64,000 nt of DNA, taken from contig CAZKTO010000006.1 in the NCBI GenBank assembly GCA_964555685.1, forward strand, positions 4,711 to 68,710, in the 5' to 3' direction. This DNA comes from CAZKTO01 sp964555685 (GTDB lineage Bacteria; Chloroflexota; Dehalococcoidia; SHYB01). Below the pieces are notes generated by a model, which was given only the letters and a program-made list of their open reading frames with translations, did not search any database and was not told the origin of the DNA. Position numbers and translations under genes: made by a program. Positions 1-8,345 of this stretch are shown here, piece by piece; position 1 is the first letter of the stretch; each line of letters starts with the position of its first letter.

Positions 1-258
1 GAGGCGCTCCGCGAGGGGCGCATCGCGGGCGCGGGCCTGGACGTCTTCGAGAGGGAGCCCCTGCCGGCCGATAGCCCGCTCCGCTCGATGGCCAACGTCG
101 TCATGACCCCCCACATGGGGGCCCAGTCGCCCATTGCGATGCAGCGCCTGCGCCAGCGCATCGCCGAGGAGGTCATCCGGGCGCTCCGCGGCGAGTTCCC
201 CCTCAACGTCGCCAACCCGGCGGTGCGCAAGACCGCCCGCCTGTTCGCCCGGTCCTGA
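1..258 (+). CDS. 2-hydroxyacid dehydrogenase, C-terminal fragment
   Basis: This is the last 85 codons of a D-isomer-specific 2-hydroxyacid dehydrogenase; the gene begins left of the window. The fragment shows the family's C-terminal landmarks: AGLDVFEREPLP carries the acid of the catalytic relay, followed by NVVMTPHMGA with the catalytic histidine. The same pattern recurs in the complete paralogue at 4736-5758. It ends 20 bp before the RraA-like gene, so the two are probably cotranscribed. The family oxidises or reduces 2-hydroxy acids with NAD(P); the substrate cannot be told from this fragment. Confidence 0.85.
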   Translation, partial: EALREGRIAGAGLDVFEREPLPADSPLRSMANVVMTPHMGAQSPIAMQRLRQRIAEEVIRALRGEFPLNVANPAVRKTARLFARS

Positions 259-278
259 CGGGCCAAGGAGGCTCTCGC

Positions 279-971
279 ATGCCGCCGACCGCACCGCTCT
301 CCGCCGCCGACCTCGACCGCCTCCGCGCCCTCACCTCGCCCACCGTCTGCAACGCCATCGAGACGTTCAACGCGGCGCCCCGCAACCAGGGCTTCATGGG
401 GCCGGAGATCAGGTGCATCTTCCCTCACCGGCCTCCCATGGTCGGCTACGCCGCCACCGCCGTCATCAGCGCCAAGCTCCCCGCCGGGGCCAAGCCTCGC
501 GCCACCATGAACGAGGTCTGGGAGCACATCCTCACCATCCCGGAGCCGCGCGTCCTCGTCATCCACGACAACGACTACCCCCATCCCATCGGCTCCTATT
601 GGGGCGAGGTGATGGCCAACATCTCGAAGGCCCTGGGCTGCATCGGCTGCGTCACCGATGGTGGCGTGCGCGATCTCGACGAGGTCGACCGGCTGGGCTT
701 CGCGTTCTTCGCCTCGACGCTGCTCGTCTCTCATGCCTACGTCCACGTCGTCGATGTCGGCGTGCCCGTCGAGGTTGGCGGCCTGCTGGTCAAGCCCGGC
801 GACCTGCTCCACGGCGACAAGCACGGCGTGACCGGCATTCCGCTGGAGGTCGCGGCCAAGGTCCCGGAGGCGGCCAAGCAGGTCGAGGTCTTCGAGCGGC
901 GCATCATCGAGGCCTGCCAGGCCCCGGACGCGACGCCCGAGAAGATTCTCAACGCCATGCGGCGGAGGTAG
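279..971 (+). CDS. RraA-like / HMG aldolase family protein
   Basis: A 230-residue protein of the RraA family, which includes 4-hydroxy-4-methyl-2-oxoglutarate/oxaloacetate aldolases and the RNase E inhibitor RraA. The motif VTDGGVRDLDEV matches the family's conserved G-x-V/I-R-D segment that binds substrate and metal, followed by a PVEVGGLLVKPGD segment typical of the fold. The start is set by AAGGAGG about 8 nt upstream of ATG 279. Because it sits between 2-hydroxyacid dehydrogenase and sugar-catabolic genes, an aldolase or decarboxylase role on a 2-oxoacid is more likely than RNase E regulation; the exact substrate is unknown. Confidence 0.85.
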   Translation: MPPTAPLSAADLDRLRALTSPTVCNAIETFNAAPRNQGFMGPEIRCIFPHRPPMVGYAATAVISAKLPAGAKPRATMNEVWEHILTIPEPRVLVIHDNDYPHPIGSYWGEVMANISKALGCIGCVTDGGVRDLDEVDRLGFAFFASTLLVSHAYVHVVDVGVPVEVGGLLVKPGDLLHGDKHGVTGIPLEVAAKVPEAAKQVEVFERRIIEACQAPDATPEKILNAMRRR

Positions 972-1042
972 GCCGGCGGCAGTGTTGAGTAGTCTCATTC
1001 CCCTCCCTGTCCGTGTTGGTTGTGCGTGCCCGACATCGCATA

Positions 1043-1071
1043 TTGACAATGCGTGCTCGTGCTGGCATGAT
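1043..1071 (+). promoter_or_regulatory. Promoter of the P63C gene
   Basis: TTGACA at 1043-1048, a 17-nt spacer and CATGAT at 1066-1071 form a sigma-70-type promoter 32 nt before the start codon. It gives the lower-GC P63C gene its own transcription, separate from the catabolic genes around it. Confidence 0.55.
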
Positions 1072-1102
1072 GGGCAGGCCATCTTTTACAGAGGAGGTCG
1101 AT

Positions 1103-2215
1103 ATGGATGAGAGTAGTGTTAGTGAGCACGCCAAAGCATTGTCTGCGCGTGGCGCGTCCAAGGGTGGGAAGGCTCGCGCCGAAAAATTATCCGATGAGGA
1201 AAAGAGCGCATCTGCGCGCAAGGCGGCCCTGTCTCGATGGGGCAGACCATCAGACGGCGAGATCGCACAAGGGAGCGGTTCTGGTGAAAAGATTCCCTGG
1301 GCTGTAGCCGAGGGCAAGCTGGAATTTTTTGACCGTATCATCCCTTGTGCGGTTTTAGACAATGGGATGCGAGTATTGACTCAAGAAGGCCTTTTATCCG
1401 CACTAGGTAGGGCACGTAAGGCAAAAGCTGGGGCAGGAGCCACAACGGGCGATCTGCCAGCGATTCTTAGACCTGGGAATCTCCAGGCTTTTATTCCCGA
1501 TGAAGTGAAGAAGGCAGCTCAAATCACAATCTACAAGCCCAAGCAAGGTGGCTACACATGGGTTGGAGGCCTCAGGGGCGTAGCTTTCGGATGCGATGCC
1601 AACGCTCTTCCGTTAATCTGCAAAGTCTATATGGACGCTGCCGATGCTAGGAAGATTCTGCCCCGACAACACCATATCGCGGAAGCGGCTCGTCGACTTT
1701 ATGCTGCGCTTTCAAAGGTGGCGATGGTCGCCCTAGTCGACGAGGCTACCGGATGGCAAACGCTACGTCCCCATGCTGAGTTGCAGAGAATTCTTGAGAA
1801 GTATGTCCTTCCCGAACATCGACCCTGGGTTAAGACGGTTCCGATTGAATTTACCAAGGAACTGTACCGCGTGTGGGGATGGGACAACATAAAGGCTGAC
1901 TCGAACCAAGGTCCGAGATTCGCCGGGAAACTTATCCGGAAATACCTCTACGAGAAGCTGCCAAACGGTGTACTGGACAAGCTAGATGAGCTGAATCCAA
2001 ACAACGACAAAGGACAGCGACCGGATAAACACCATTCCTTTTTGACCCTTGAGATGGGGCTTGAGCACTTCAAATCGCAGCTCTCGGGAACCATGGCCCT
2101 GCTAAGAGCGTCTGACGATGGGCGCAAGGATCAATTTGAACGCCTCTTTCAGAAGGCGTATGGGTATAACATACAAGGGGAATTTGATCTGGGATTCGAT
2201 GATCTGGAACCATAA
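1103..2215 (+). CDS. P63C domain-containing protein
   Basis: A 370-residue protein. The N-terminus has the short basic segment SKGGKARAEKLSDEEK followed by AARKAALSRWG-like sequence, and the rest matches my recollection of the P63C domain: ICKVYMDAADARKILPRQ, PIEFTKELYRVWGW, GKLIRKYLYEKLP, HHSFLTLEMGLEHFKSQL. The family is known from bacteria, plasmids and phages but has no established function. ATG 1103 is chosen because GAGGAGG lies 5 nt upstream; the frame is open further upstream without a ribosome site. Codon usage is visibly more AT-rich than in its neighbours, and it splits an otherwise coherent sugar-catabolic run, so horizontal acquisition is likely. Confidence 0.8.
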   Translation: MDESSVSEHAKALSARGASKGGKARAEKLSDEEKSASARKAALSRWGRPSDGEIAQGSGSGEKIPWAVAEGKLEFFDRIIPCAVLDNGMRVLTQEGLLSALGRARKAKAGAGATTGDLPAILRPGNLQAFIPDEVKKAAQITIYKPKQGGYTWVGGLRGVAFGCDANALPLICKVYMDAADARKILPRQHHIAEAARRLYAALSKVAMVALVDEATGWQTLRPHAELQRILEKYVLPEHRPWVKTVPIEFTKELYRVWGWDNIKADSNQGPRFAGKLIRKYLYEKLPNGVLDKLDELNPNNDKGQRPDKHHSFLTLEMGLEHFKSQLSGTMALLRASDDGRKDQFERLFQKAYGYNIQGEFDLGFDDLEP

Positions 2216-2232
2216 CCAGGGGCCAGCTTCAT

Positions 2233-2261
2233 TTGCCGCTCCCCACCCCCTCGTGTACACT
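2233..2261 (+). promoter_or_regulatory. Promoter of the class II aldolase gene
   Basis: TTGCCG (2233-2238), a 17-nt spacer and TACACT (2256-2261) lie 56 nt ahead of the start codon at 2317. The -35 is only a partial match; the -10 is good. Confidence 0.5.
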
Positions 2262-2316
2262 GGGCCGGTCGCGCGGCGACCCTCCCGCGGCCCATCCCAC
2301 GCTCAAGGAGCCTCCT

Positions 2317-2925
2317 ATGCTCGAAGAACTGCGCGCGCGAGTCCTCAAGACGGCCCAGACCTGCGCCAAGAGCGGCCTCCTGGTCTCCACCGCCGGCAAC
2401 TTCAGCGCCCGCGACGCCCAGACCGGCCTCATCTGCATCACCCCCGGCAGCTACCCCTACGACATCATGAAGGTTGAGGACATCGTCGTCGTCGACAAGG
2501 ACGAGAAGGTCGTCGAGGGCAAGCTGAAGCCCAGCAGCGATACGGACGTTCACTGCTTCATCTATCGCGCCCGCGACGACATCCACGGCATCGTCCACAC
2601 GCACCCGCCCTACGCCAACGCTTTTGGCGCCGTGGGCAAGCCCATCTTGCCCCTCTTGGGGACCGTGCAGGCCCTCGCTGGGGGGGAGGTCCCGGTCACG
2701 CCCTTCCTCCACTTCGGCACCAAAGAGGCCCAGCAGGCGATGGTGGAGGCCCTCAAGAACCGCCGGGCCGTCATCCTGGGCGGCCACGGCCTCACCACCG
2801 TTGGCCGCAGCATCGAGATGGCCTACATGGTCACCCAGTTCGTCGAGGAGGGCGCCCGCGTCTACTTCATCGCCCTCCAGATCGGCGAGCCCAAGCGCGT
2901 CCCCGCCGACGTCAAGAGGCTCTGA
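2317..2925 (+). CDS. Class II aldolase/adducin family protein
   Basis: A 202-residue zinc aldolase or epimerase of the fuculose-1-phosphate aldolase / ribulose-5-phosphate 4-epimerase family. Zinc ligands are visible as HTHPP (His94, His96) and GGHG (His157). The usual catalytic Glu in the PSSE segment appears as Asp75 (KPSSDTD), a conservative change that could alter the reaction. Start ATG 2317 is supported by AAGGAG at 2305-2310. With the FGGY kinase and hydroxyacid dehydrogenase that follow, it probably acts on a phosphorylated sugar or sugar acid. A GC-rich hairpin follows directly. Confidence 0.88.
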   Translation: MLEELRARVLKTAQTCAKSGLLVSTAGNFSARDAQTGLICITPGSYPYDIMKVEDIVVVDKDEKVVEGKLKPSSDTDVHCFIYRARDDIHGIVHTHPPYANAFGAVGKPILPLLGTVQALAGGEVPVTPFLHFGTKEAQQAMVEALKNRRAVILGGHGLTTVGRSIEMAYMVTQFVEEGARVYFIALQIGEPKRVPADVKRL

Positions 2926-2928
2926 TTG

Positions 2929-2953
2929 AGGCGCCCATCGGGGGGCGCCCCTT
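2929..2953 (+). terminator. GC-rich hairpin after the aldolase gene
   Basis: GGCGCCC (2930-2936) pairs with GGGCGCC (2943-2949) around a 6-nt loop, followed by CCTTT. The T-tract is short, so it could be an inefficient intrinsic terminator. Confidence 0.45.
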
Positions 2954-2963
2954 TGGGGGCCGA

Positions 2964-3188
2964 TGGGCTTGCACAAAAACCCCTTCCCCCTCGAAGGGGG
3001 AAGAGCCTGCCCTGTTCTTAGCCGAAGCCCTGAGCCGTAGCCGCGAGCGAAGCGTGGCGGTCAGCGACAGGGGAAGCCGAAGGGTGCAGGATGGGGGTGA
3101 GCTTTACCCCCTCTCCTCTTATCCTCTCCCGCCAGGGGAGAGGAAGTTCAGTCTTCGGCAGGCGGCGAAAGCACTTTTGTGCAAAGCC
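2964..3188. mobile_element. MITE-like element, copy 1 (type A)
   Basis: The ends are GGCTTGCACAAAA and, inverted, TTTTGTGCAAAGCC. The 9-bp sequence GGGGGCCGA occurs just outside both ends (2955-2963 and 3189-3197), consistent with a target-site duplication. The interior holds CCCTTCCCCCTCGAAGGGGG-type hairpins and no ORF of its own. Copy 2 is at 8631-8773. The element fills nearly all of the gap between the aldolase and kinase genes. Confidence 0.6.
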
Positions 3189-3221
3189 GGGGGCCGAAGG
3201 GCGCCGAAAGGATAGAAGCAG

Positions 3222-4739
3222 ATGCCGCCCTGCCTCGTGGCCATCGACTTCGGCACCGGGGCCGTACGGAGCGTCGTCTTCGACCTGCGCGGGGCGCAGC
3301 TGGGCGCGTCCTACCGCGAGATCTGGTACAAGCCATCGCCCTCCGGCGCGCCTGGGGCCGTTGAGTTCTCCGGCAGCCGCATGTGGGGGCACATCGCCCG
3401 AGCCGTTCGTCTTGCTCTCGCCGAGGCCGGCGTCCGCCCCTCCGACGTCCTCGCCGTCAGCGCCACCAGCCAGCGCCACGGCATGGCTCTTGTGGACCGG
3501 GGGGGCCGCACCCTCTACGCCGGCCCCAACCGCGACGCCCGCGGCATGGCGGTGATGGAAGCGGCCCAGGACGGCGACGTCTGGGCGATCACCGGCAAAT
3601 GGCCCATGCCCATCGGCGTCCCCTATCGCCTGCGCTGGCTCCAGCGCAACCAACCACAGGTCCTCCAGCGCGCCTCCGCCGCCCTCATGCTCAACGACTG
3701 GGTCGCCTATCAGCTCACCGGCGAGGCAGCCCAGGCCGCCTCCAGCGCGTCTGAGAGCCTCCTTCTTGACATAAGGACCGTCGGCTGGTCCCAGCGCCTC
3801 ATCGACCACTTCGGCCTCCCGCGGGACCTCTTTCCCAAGGTCGTGCTCGCGGGCGAGGTCGTGGGCCGCGTCACGGCCCAGGCCGCCGAGGCCACGGGCC
3901 TCCCCCAGGGCGTGCCTGTCGCGGCGGGCGGCGGCGACACCCAGTGCGGGCTCCTCGCCTGCGGCGCCGTCGATCCGGGCGATGTCGGGATTGTGGCCGG
4001 GACCACGGCGCCGGTGCAGTCGGTCGTGGCGGGCCCGGAGCTGGACCCGGCAGGCCAGGCGTGGACCAGCGTCCACGTGGCGCCCGGCCGCTGGGTCCAC
4101 GAGAGCAACGCCGGCGCCGCTGGCATCCTCCTGCGCTGGTTTCGGGATACCTTCGGCGACGGCCCCAAGCGCCGCCGGCCGGACAGCTACGACCGGCTCC
4201 TCGCGCCCGCCGCCGCAGTCGCGCCCGGCTCCGATGGCATGATGGCCGTCATGGGACCCGCGGTCATCGAGCCCGGCAAGGGCTACAGCCGCAACCGGGC
4301 CTTCGTCTTCGCGCCCGAGGCCCCGCGCTCCTTCAACGGGGCGGGGACGCGCGCCCACTTCGCCCGCGCCCTCGTCGAGAGCATCGTCTACGCCATCAAG
4401 GCCAACTTCGACCGGCTGCCGGAGGTGGCGTCGGGCCGGGCCACGCGCGTCGCCCTGTGCGGCGGCTGCGCCCGCAGCCCCCTCTTCGTCCAGACCGTGG
4501 CCGACGTCCTGGACCGGCCCATCGTCATGCCCGCCGCGCAGGAGGTGACGGCCCTCGGCGCCGCCATCTGCGCCGCCACGGGCGCCGGCGTCTACCGCAC
4601 CGTCGTCGAGGCGGCGCGCCGCATGACCGTCGTGCGCGAGGCCGCCCGGCCAAACGCCCAAGACGCCGAGGTCTATCGCCGCCAGTACCCGCGCTGGCGC
4701 GCCCTGAACGACGCGGTAAGGGGGTGGGGACAGGAATGA
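3222..4739 (+). CDS. FGGY-family carbohydrate kinase
   Basis: A 505-residue kinase of the FGGY family, which phosphorylates sugars or polyols with ATP (xylulose, glycerol, gluconate, autoinducer-2). It opens with AIDFGTGAVRSVVFD, the actin-fold phosphate-binding loop, and has VSATSQRHGMALVD in the sugar-binding region. The C-terminal half carries GGGDTQCG and ALCGGCARSPLFVQ with ALGAAICAA, the second nucleotide-binding segment. It is closest in feel to xylulokinase-type members; the substrate is undetermined. The stop overlaps the start of the next dehydrogenase (ATGA), showing translational coupling. Confidence 0.88.
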   Translation: MPPCLVAIDFGTGAVRSVVFDLRGAQLGASYREIWYKPSPSGAPGAVEFSGSRMWGHIARAVRLALAEAGVRPSDVLAVSATSQRHGMALVDRGGRTLYAGPNRDARGMAVMEAAQDGDVWAITGKWPMPIGVPYRLRWLQRNQPQVLQRASAALMLNDWVAYQLTGEAAQAASSASESLLLDIRTVGWSQRLIDHFGLPRDLFPKVVLAGEVVGRVTAQAAEATGLPQGVPVAAGGGDTQCGLLACGAVDPGDVGIVAGTTAPVQSVVAGPELDPAGQAWTSVHVAPGRWVHESNAGAAGILLRWFRDTFGDGPKRRRPDSYDRLLAPAAAVAPGSDGMMAVMGPAVIEPGKGYSRNRAFVFAPEAPRSFNGAGTRAHFARALVESIVYAIKANFDRLPEVASGRATRVALCGGCARSPLFVQTVADVLDRPIVMPAAQEVTALGAAICAATGAGVYRTVVEAARRMTVVREAARPNAQDAEVYRRQYPRWRALNDAVRGWGQE

Positions 4740-5758
4740 GCAAGCCAGGAGTCTTCATCACCGCGCGGTTCGACCCCGGCCTGTCGGTGCGCCTCCAGGC
4801 CCGCGCCGATGTCGCCCTGCGCGACTGGACCGTCAGCCGCAAGCGCCTGGAGCCGGCCGAGCTGGCGGCCCTGCTCCGGGGGCGGCAGATCTTCGTCGCT
4901 GAGATCGACCCGGTGAACGACGCGCTCCTCGCCGCCTGCCCGGACCTGAAGGTCGTCATCAGCTGCCGGGGCAACCCGGTCAATCTGGACATCCCGGCCT
5001 GCACCCGCCGCGGCGTCCTCTGCCTCAACACGCCGGGCCGCAACGCCGAGGCCGTCGCAGACCTGGCGGTCCTGTTCATCCTCGCCTGCGCCCGGCATCT
5101 CGTCCCGGCCCACAACGTCATCAAGGAGGGCGGCTGGACCCGAACGGGCCAGGGCTCGGTCTACTGGCGCTTCCAGGGCCGCGACATGGAGGACGCCGTC
5201 GTTGGCCTCGTCGGCCTTGGCGCCGTCGGGAGGGCCGTCGCCAGGCGCCTGGGCGGGTTCGGGAGCCGAGTGCTCGCCTTCGACCCCTACGTCCCGGCTG
5301 ACAAGGTACGGGAGGCCGGCGCCGAGCCGGCCGGCCTGTCCACGCTCCTGCGCGAGTCCGACTTCGTCTCCCTCCACGTCCACATAACGAACGAGACGAA
5401 GCGGATGATCGGCGAGGCGGAGCTCGCCCTGATGAAGCCGACGGCCTTTCTGATCAACACGGCCCGCTCCGGCGCCGTCGACCAGGACGCCATGGTCCGT
5501 GCGCTCAAGGAGCGGCGCATCGCCGGCGCCGCGCTCGACGTCTTCGACGAGGAGCCGCTGCCGCTGGAGAGCCCCCTCCGCGCTCTCGACAACGTGATCC
5601 TGACCCCGCACCTGGGCGGCGCGACGCCCGGCCTCGTCAAGGTGCAGTCGGCGACGGTCGTCGAGCAGATCGAGGCGGTCCTGGACGGGCGCGAGCCGCC
5701 CCACATGCTGAACCGCGAGGTGGCCCAGGCGGCGCTGGCGGCGGTGCGTGGGCGCTGA
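4736..5758 (+). CDS. D-2-hydroxyacid dehydrogenase (PGDH-like)
   Basis: A 340-residue NAD-dependent D-isomer-specific 2-hydroxyacid dehydrogenase related to 3-phosphoglycerate dehydrogenase. GLVGLGAVGRAVARRLG is the Rossmann dinucleotide loop; catalytic landmarks are LINTARSGAVD (Arg), ALDVFDEEPLP (Glu) and LTPHLGGAT (His). There is no C-terminal ACT domain, so a biosynthetic serine role is less likely. The start ATG overlaps the kinase stop in ATGA. It is a paralogue of the fragment at 1-258, so this locus carries two such enzymes around one kinase/aldolase set. Confidence 0.9.
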   Translation: MSKPGVFITARFDPGLSVRLQARADVALRDWTVSRKRLEPAELAALLRGRQIFVAEIDPVNDALLAACPDLKVVISCRGNPVNLDIPACTRRGVLCLNTPGRNAEAVADLAVLFILACARHLVPAHNVIKEGGWTRTGQGSVYWRFQGRDMEDAVVGLVGLGAVGRAVARRLGGFGSRVLAFDPYVPADKVREAGAEPAGLSTLLRESDFVSLHVHITNETKRMIGEAELALMKPTAFLINTARSGAVDQDAMVRALKERRIAGAALDVFDEEPLPLESPLRALDNVILTPHLGGATPGLVKVQSATVVEQIEAVLDGREPPHMLNREVAQAALAAVRGR

Positions 5759-5835
5759 CCGGGGAAAACTTACGAACGGTTAATAGAGGTCGCTCGGCTT
5801 TCCGGGCGGTCGCGATTTTCTGACGCAGGAGAGGC

Positions 5836-6324
5836 TCAAAACCACCCGATCGACAACAATCTGGCTACGAACCCCAGGAACGAACCGTATAAACAGAAGA
5901 ACGTCAAAATGGTCAAAGTCGCAGCCCATTTTTGGGGGATGTTCACTATCCCGCAGAGAGCCTTGTCGTAATCATTCTTGTCCAGAGTGGACACGCCCAC
6001 CAGCTTCCTCTCAAGTTCCCGAGCCTTGCTCAAGTAATGGAGTTGCACCTTAAAGCTGCGCCAAACCATCGACCACCAGAGAAAGCAAACTGCCATTCCT
6101 GCTGAGGCCGACAGGATGCTCAGCGCCGCGAGTTCGTCGCTTCGCTCAGCTTTCTGTGCGTCCATGGCCTGGGTCAAAATGACTGCAGCTGCACCAACCA
6201 AGATGCTGTTCGCGACCATCATGGCGTTAAATCGAGCCCAACTCTGCCCTGATTCAATACCAACCAATGAGACTGCTGCCGGATAGCCCACCCGGCTGTC
6301 GTCAACGATCTGATGCTGTTGCAT
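5836..6324 (-). CDS. Small membrane protein of unknown function
   Basis: A 162-residue protein not assigned to a family. Hydrophobic segments lie at about residues 35-52 (MMVANSILVGAAAVILTQ), 66-88 and 132-152. A polar stretch with YLSKARELERKLVG separates the second and third, giving a two-plus-one topology seen in several small effector-like membrane families; that resemblance is not enough to name it. Base composition is clearly more AT-rich than the crotonase upstream. Its ATG lies 9 bp after the crotonase stop, so translation may be coupled, with GGAGG inside the end of that gene. Confidence 0.65.
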   Translation of the reverse strand: MQQHQIVDDSRVGYPAAVSLVGIESGQSWARFNAMMVANSILVGAAAVILTQAMDAQKAERSDELAALSILSASAGMAVCFLWWSMVWRSFKVQLHYLSKARELERKLVGVSTLDKNDYDKALCGIVNIPQKWAATLTILTFFCLYGSFLGFVARLLSIGWF

Positions 6325-6333
6325 TGACTGCCT

Positions 6334-7131
6334 TTACCTCCCCTTATACTTCGGCTCGCGCTTCTCCATGAACGACCGCACGCTCTCGCGGAAGTCCTCC
6401 GTCTTGAACGTGATCTGCTGGTAGTAGTGCTCCAGGTCCGTATGGCGCACCAGGTCCGATTCCTGCCCGCGCCAGACGGCCCGCTTGGTGAGCTCGACGG
6501 CGATGGGCGGGTTCGCCGCGATCCGCCCCGCCAGCTCCAGGGCCGCCGGCATCAGCTGATCGTCGGGCGCCACGCGGCTCACGATTCCCAGCCGCTCGGC
6601 CTCCTGCGCCGAGACCCAGTCGCCTGTGAGCAGCACCTCCAGCGCGCGCCCCGTCCCGATGAGCCTCGGCAGGTTCCACGAGAGGCCGCTGCCCGGCGCG
6701 ACGCCGCGCTTCACGAACCCGGCGGTGAACCGGGCCGACGCCCCTGCGATCCGGATATCGCAGGCCAGGGCCAGGGCGAACCCGGCGCCGATGGCGACGC
6801 CGTTCACCGCCGCGATGACGGGCCGTGGGAAGTGACGGAACGGCAGCAGCCCGCGCGTGGGCGTCGTGACCAGGTCCCGGCGGCTGCCCGTCTGCTCCCG
6901 CTCCGCCGGCCCGCTCTCCTCCCACTGCTTCACGTCGCCGCCGGAGCAGAAGGCCTTCCCCGCGCCCGTCACCACCATCGCCCGCACGCGCTCGTCGTGC
7001 GCCAGCTCCCGCGAGTGGCGCTCGAAGAGCTCGAAGACGGCGGGGCTGAGGGCGTTGGCCCGCTCGGGCCGGTTCAGCGTCAGGACCGCGACATAGTCGC
7101 GGACCTCCAGGAGCACGGGCGGCTGGGTCAT
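6334..7131 (-). CDS. Enoyl-CoA hydratase/isomerase family protein
   Basis: A 265-residue crotonase-fold protein acting on acyl-CoA thioesters. Oxyanion-hole segments are AFCSGGD and GVAIGAGFALALACD. In the active-site loop ARFTAGFVKRGVAPGSG, the position of the first catalytic Glu of rat enoyl-CoA hydratase (Glu144) appears to be Phe, while the second Glu is kept in RALEVLLTGD. It may therefore be an isomerase, hydrolase or other crotonase rather than a classical hydratase. It stands alone here, upstream of a small membrane protein. Confidence 0.88.
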   Translation of the reverse strand: MTQPPVLLEVRDYVAVLTLNRPERANALSPAVFELFERHSRELAHDERVRAMVVTGAGKAFCSGGDVKQWEESGPAEREQTGSRRDLVTTPTRGLLPFRHFPRPVIAAVNGVAIGAGFALALACDIRIAGASARFTAGFVKRGVAPGSGLSWNLPRLIGTGRALEVLLTGDWVSAQEAERLGIVSRVAPDDQLMPAALELAGRIAANPPIAVELTKRAVWRGQESDLVRHTDLEHYYQQITFKTEDFRESVRSFMEKREPKYKGR

Positions 7132-7173
7132 GGCGGTTCCTTTGCAAAGAACGGGACGTCGTCGGGTTTATTG

Positions 7174-7201
7174 GTAGGGGCACGATGCATCGTGCCCCTA
7201 C
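7174..7201. repeat. 28-bp perfect palindrome
   Basis: The half-site GTAGGGGCACGATG is followed immediately by its exact reverse complement, giving a 28-bp palindrome between the divergent ends of the crotonase and phosphoesterase genes. I recall this sequence as a repeat spread through many bacterial genomes; a related GTAGGGGC...GCCCCTAC hairpin is at 29382-29436. Confidence 0.75.
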
Positions 7202-7335
7202 GACTAACGCCGCCCCATCATACGGTGCGCCCCATCAACGAGCAATCCAGCATCCCCTCGTACTGATACCGTCAAAGCATGGTGGCGAAGTCACGTCGGT
7301 CTCAACCACGCGGCAGCGGGTGCCAGCCGGTGCTA

Positions 7336-8202
7336 CTACCGGCCCCGCAGCTCCAGGACCGTGATCTCCGGCCGGGCGAAGAGCCGGAACGGCAGCCAGG
7401 TCAGACCGAGGCCGGGGCTGACGTGCATCACCGTCTCGCCGCGGCGGATCACCCCCGAGGGCATCCCGTGCTCCATGGGTCGCAGCGTGCCGGTCGTGGG
7501 CGCGCCCAGGAGCGGCAGGCGCACCTGCCCGCCGTGGGTGTGCCCGCAGAGCACGAGCGCCACGCCCCGCTTCGCCGCCTCGTCCGCCACGTCCGGCGAA
7601 TGGCCGAGCAGGACCACCGGCGCGTCCGCCGTGGCCCCGGCGAGCGCCGCATCGAGATCGTGGGCGTCGTGAAAGATGTCGCCGATGCCGGCGAGGGTGA
7701 GCCGGGCGCTGCTCCGCTCCACCGTGACGCTCCGGTTGACCAGCATGGTGAGCCCGGCCTCCTCCAGCGCCCGGAAGATGCGGCCCTCGTCCAGCCGCCG
7801 CTTCACCTGCCAGCGCTGGCCCGGCAGCCGGAACCCGTAGTGCGAGTACTCGTGATTCCCTGGGACGGCGTAGACCGTTCGTCCCCTGGCGAAGGAGCGC
7901 ATGGCCGCGCACGCCCGCTCCAGGCCCGCCGGGTTCGCGATCAGGTCGCCGGTGAAGACCAGCAGGTCCGCATCCAGCGAGCGGGCCCGGCGCAAGAACT
8001 CGTCCGCGGGCGACGGCCTGCCCCCGATGTGGGCGTCCGAGAGATGCAGGATGGTGAGCCCATCGAGCGCCCCAGGCCAGCGCGGCAGCTCGACGACGCG
8101 GCGGCGCACCCGGAGCCACCGCGGCTCGACGAACCGCGCGTACGCCAGGAGCACGGCCAGCGCGCCGGCGACGGATACCACAGTGATTACAGACACTTGC
8201 AT
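7336..8202 (-). CDS. Membrane-anchored metallophosphoesterase (YkuE/YaeI-like)
   Basis: A 288-residue calcineurin-like phosphoesterase. The first ~22 residues form a hydrophobic anchor (VITVVSVAGALAVLLAYARF). The five metal-binding blocks appear in order: HLSDAHIG, FTGDLI, VPGNHEY, LLGHSPD and CGHTHGGQ. Members such as YaeI and YkuE hydrolyse phosphodiesters or lipid-linked phosphates (UDP-diacylglucosamine-type) at the membrane; which reaction applies here is unknown. It is monocistronic, with a type B hairpin repeat just upstream of its start. Confidence 0.87.
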   Translation of the reverse strand: MQVSVITVVSVAGALAVLLAYARFVEPRWLRVRRRVVELPRWPGALDGLTILHLSDAHIGGRPSPADEFLRRARSLDADLLVFTGDLIANPAGLERACAAMRSFARGRTVYAVPGNHEYSHYGFRLPGQRWQVKRRLDEGRIFRALEEAGLTMLVNRSVTVERSSARLTLAGIGDIFHDAHDLDAALAGATADAPVVLLGHSPDVADEAAKRGVALVLCGHTHGGQVRLPLLGAPTTGTLRPMEHGMPSGVIRRGETVMHVSPGLGLTWLPFRLFARPEITVLELRGR

Positions 8203-8227
8203 AACTTCCTAAAGTACCTGGCGTTCT

Positions 8228-8312
8228 GGCCCTCTCCCTCCTGTCCCTCTCCTGAATGGAGAGGGACGATACCCCCTTCCTCTTTAGGGAAGGGGGCCAG
8301 GGGGTTAGGGCA
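8228..8312. repeat. Type B palindromic repeat
   Basis: CCCTCTCC...GGAGAGGG and CCCCCTTCCTC...GAGG-like GGGAAGGGGG arms ending in GGGGGTTAGGG. The same unit recurs at 11302, 12587 and 24207. It lies between the phosphoesterase start and the small membrane gene. Confidence 0.7.
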
Positions 8313-8345
8313 CGAGTGGCGTGAGCGAAGACTGAGGTTTAGCAA

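Noticed and set aside
2149..2976. Antisense frame covering the class II aldolase
   Set aside because: Low-complexity; the plus-strand aldolase has zinc ligands and ribosome site.
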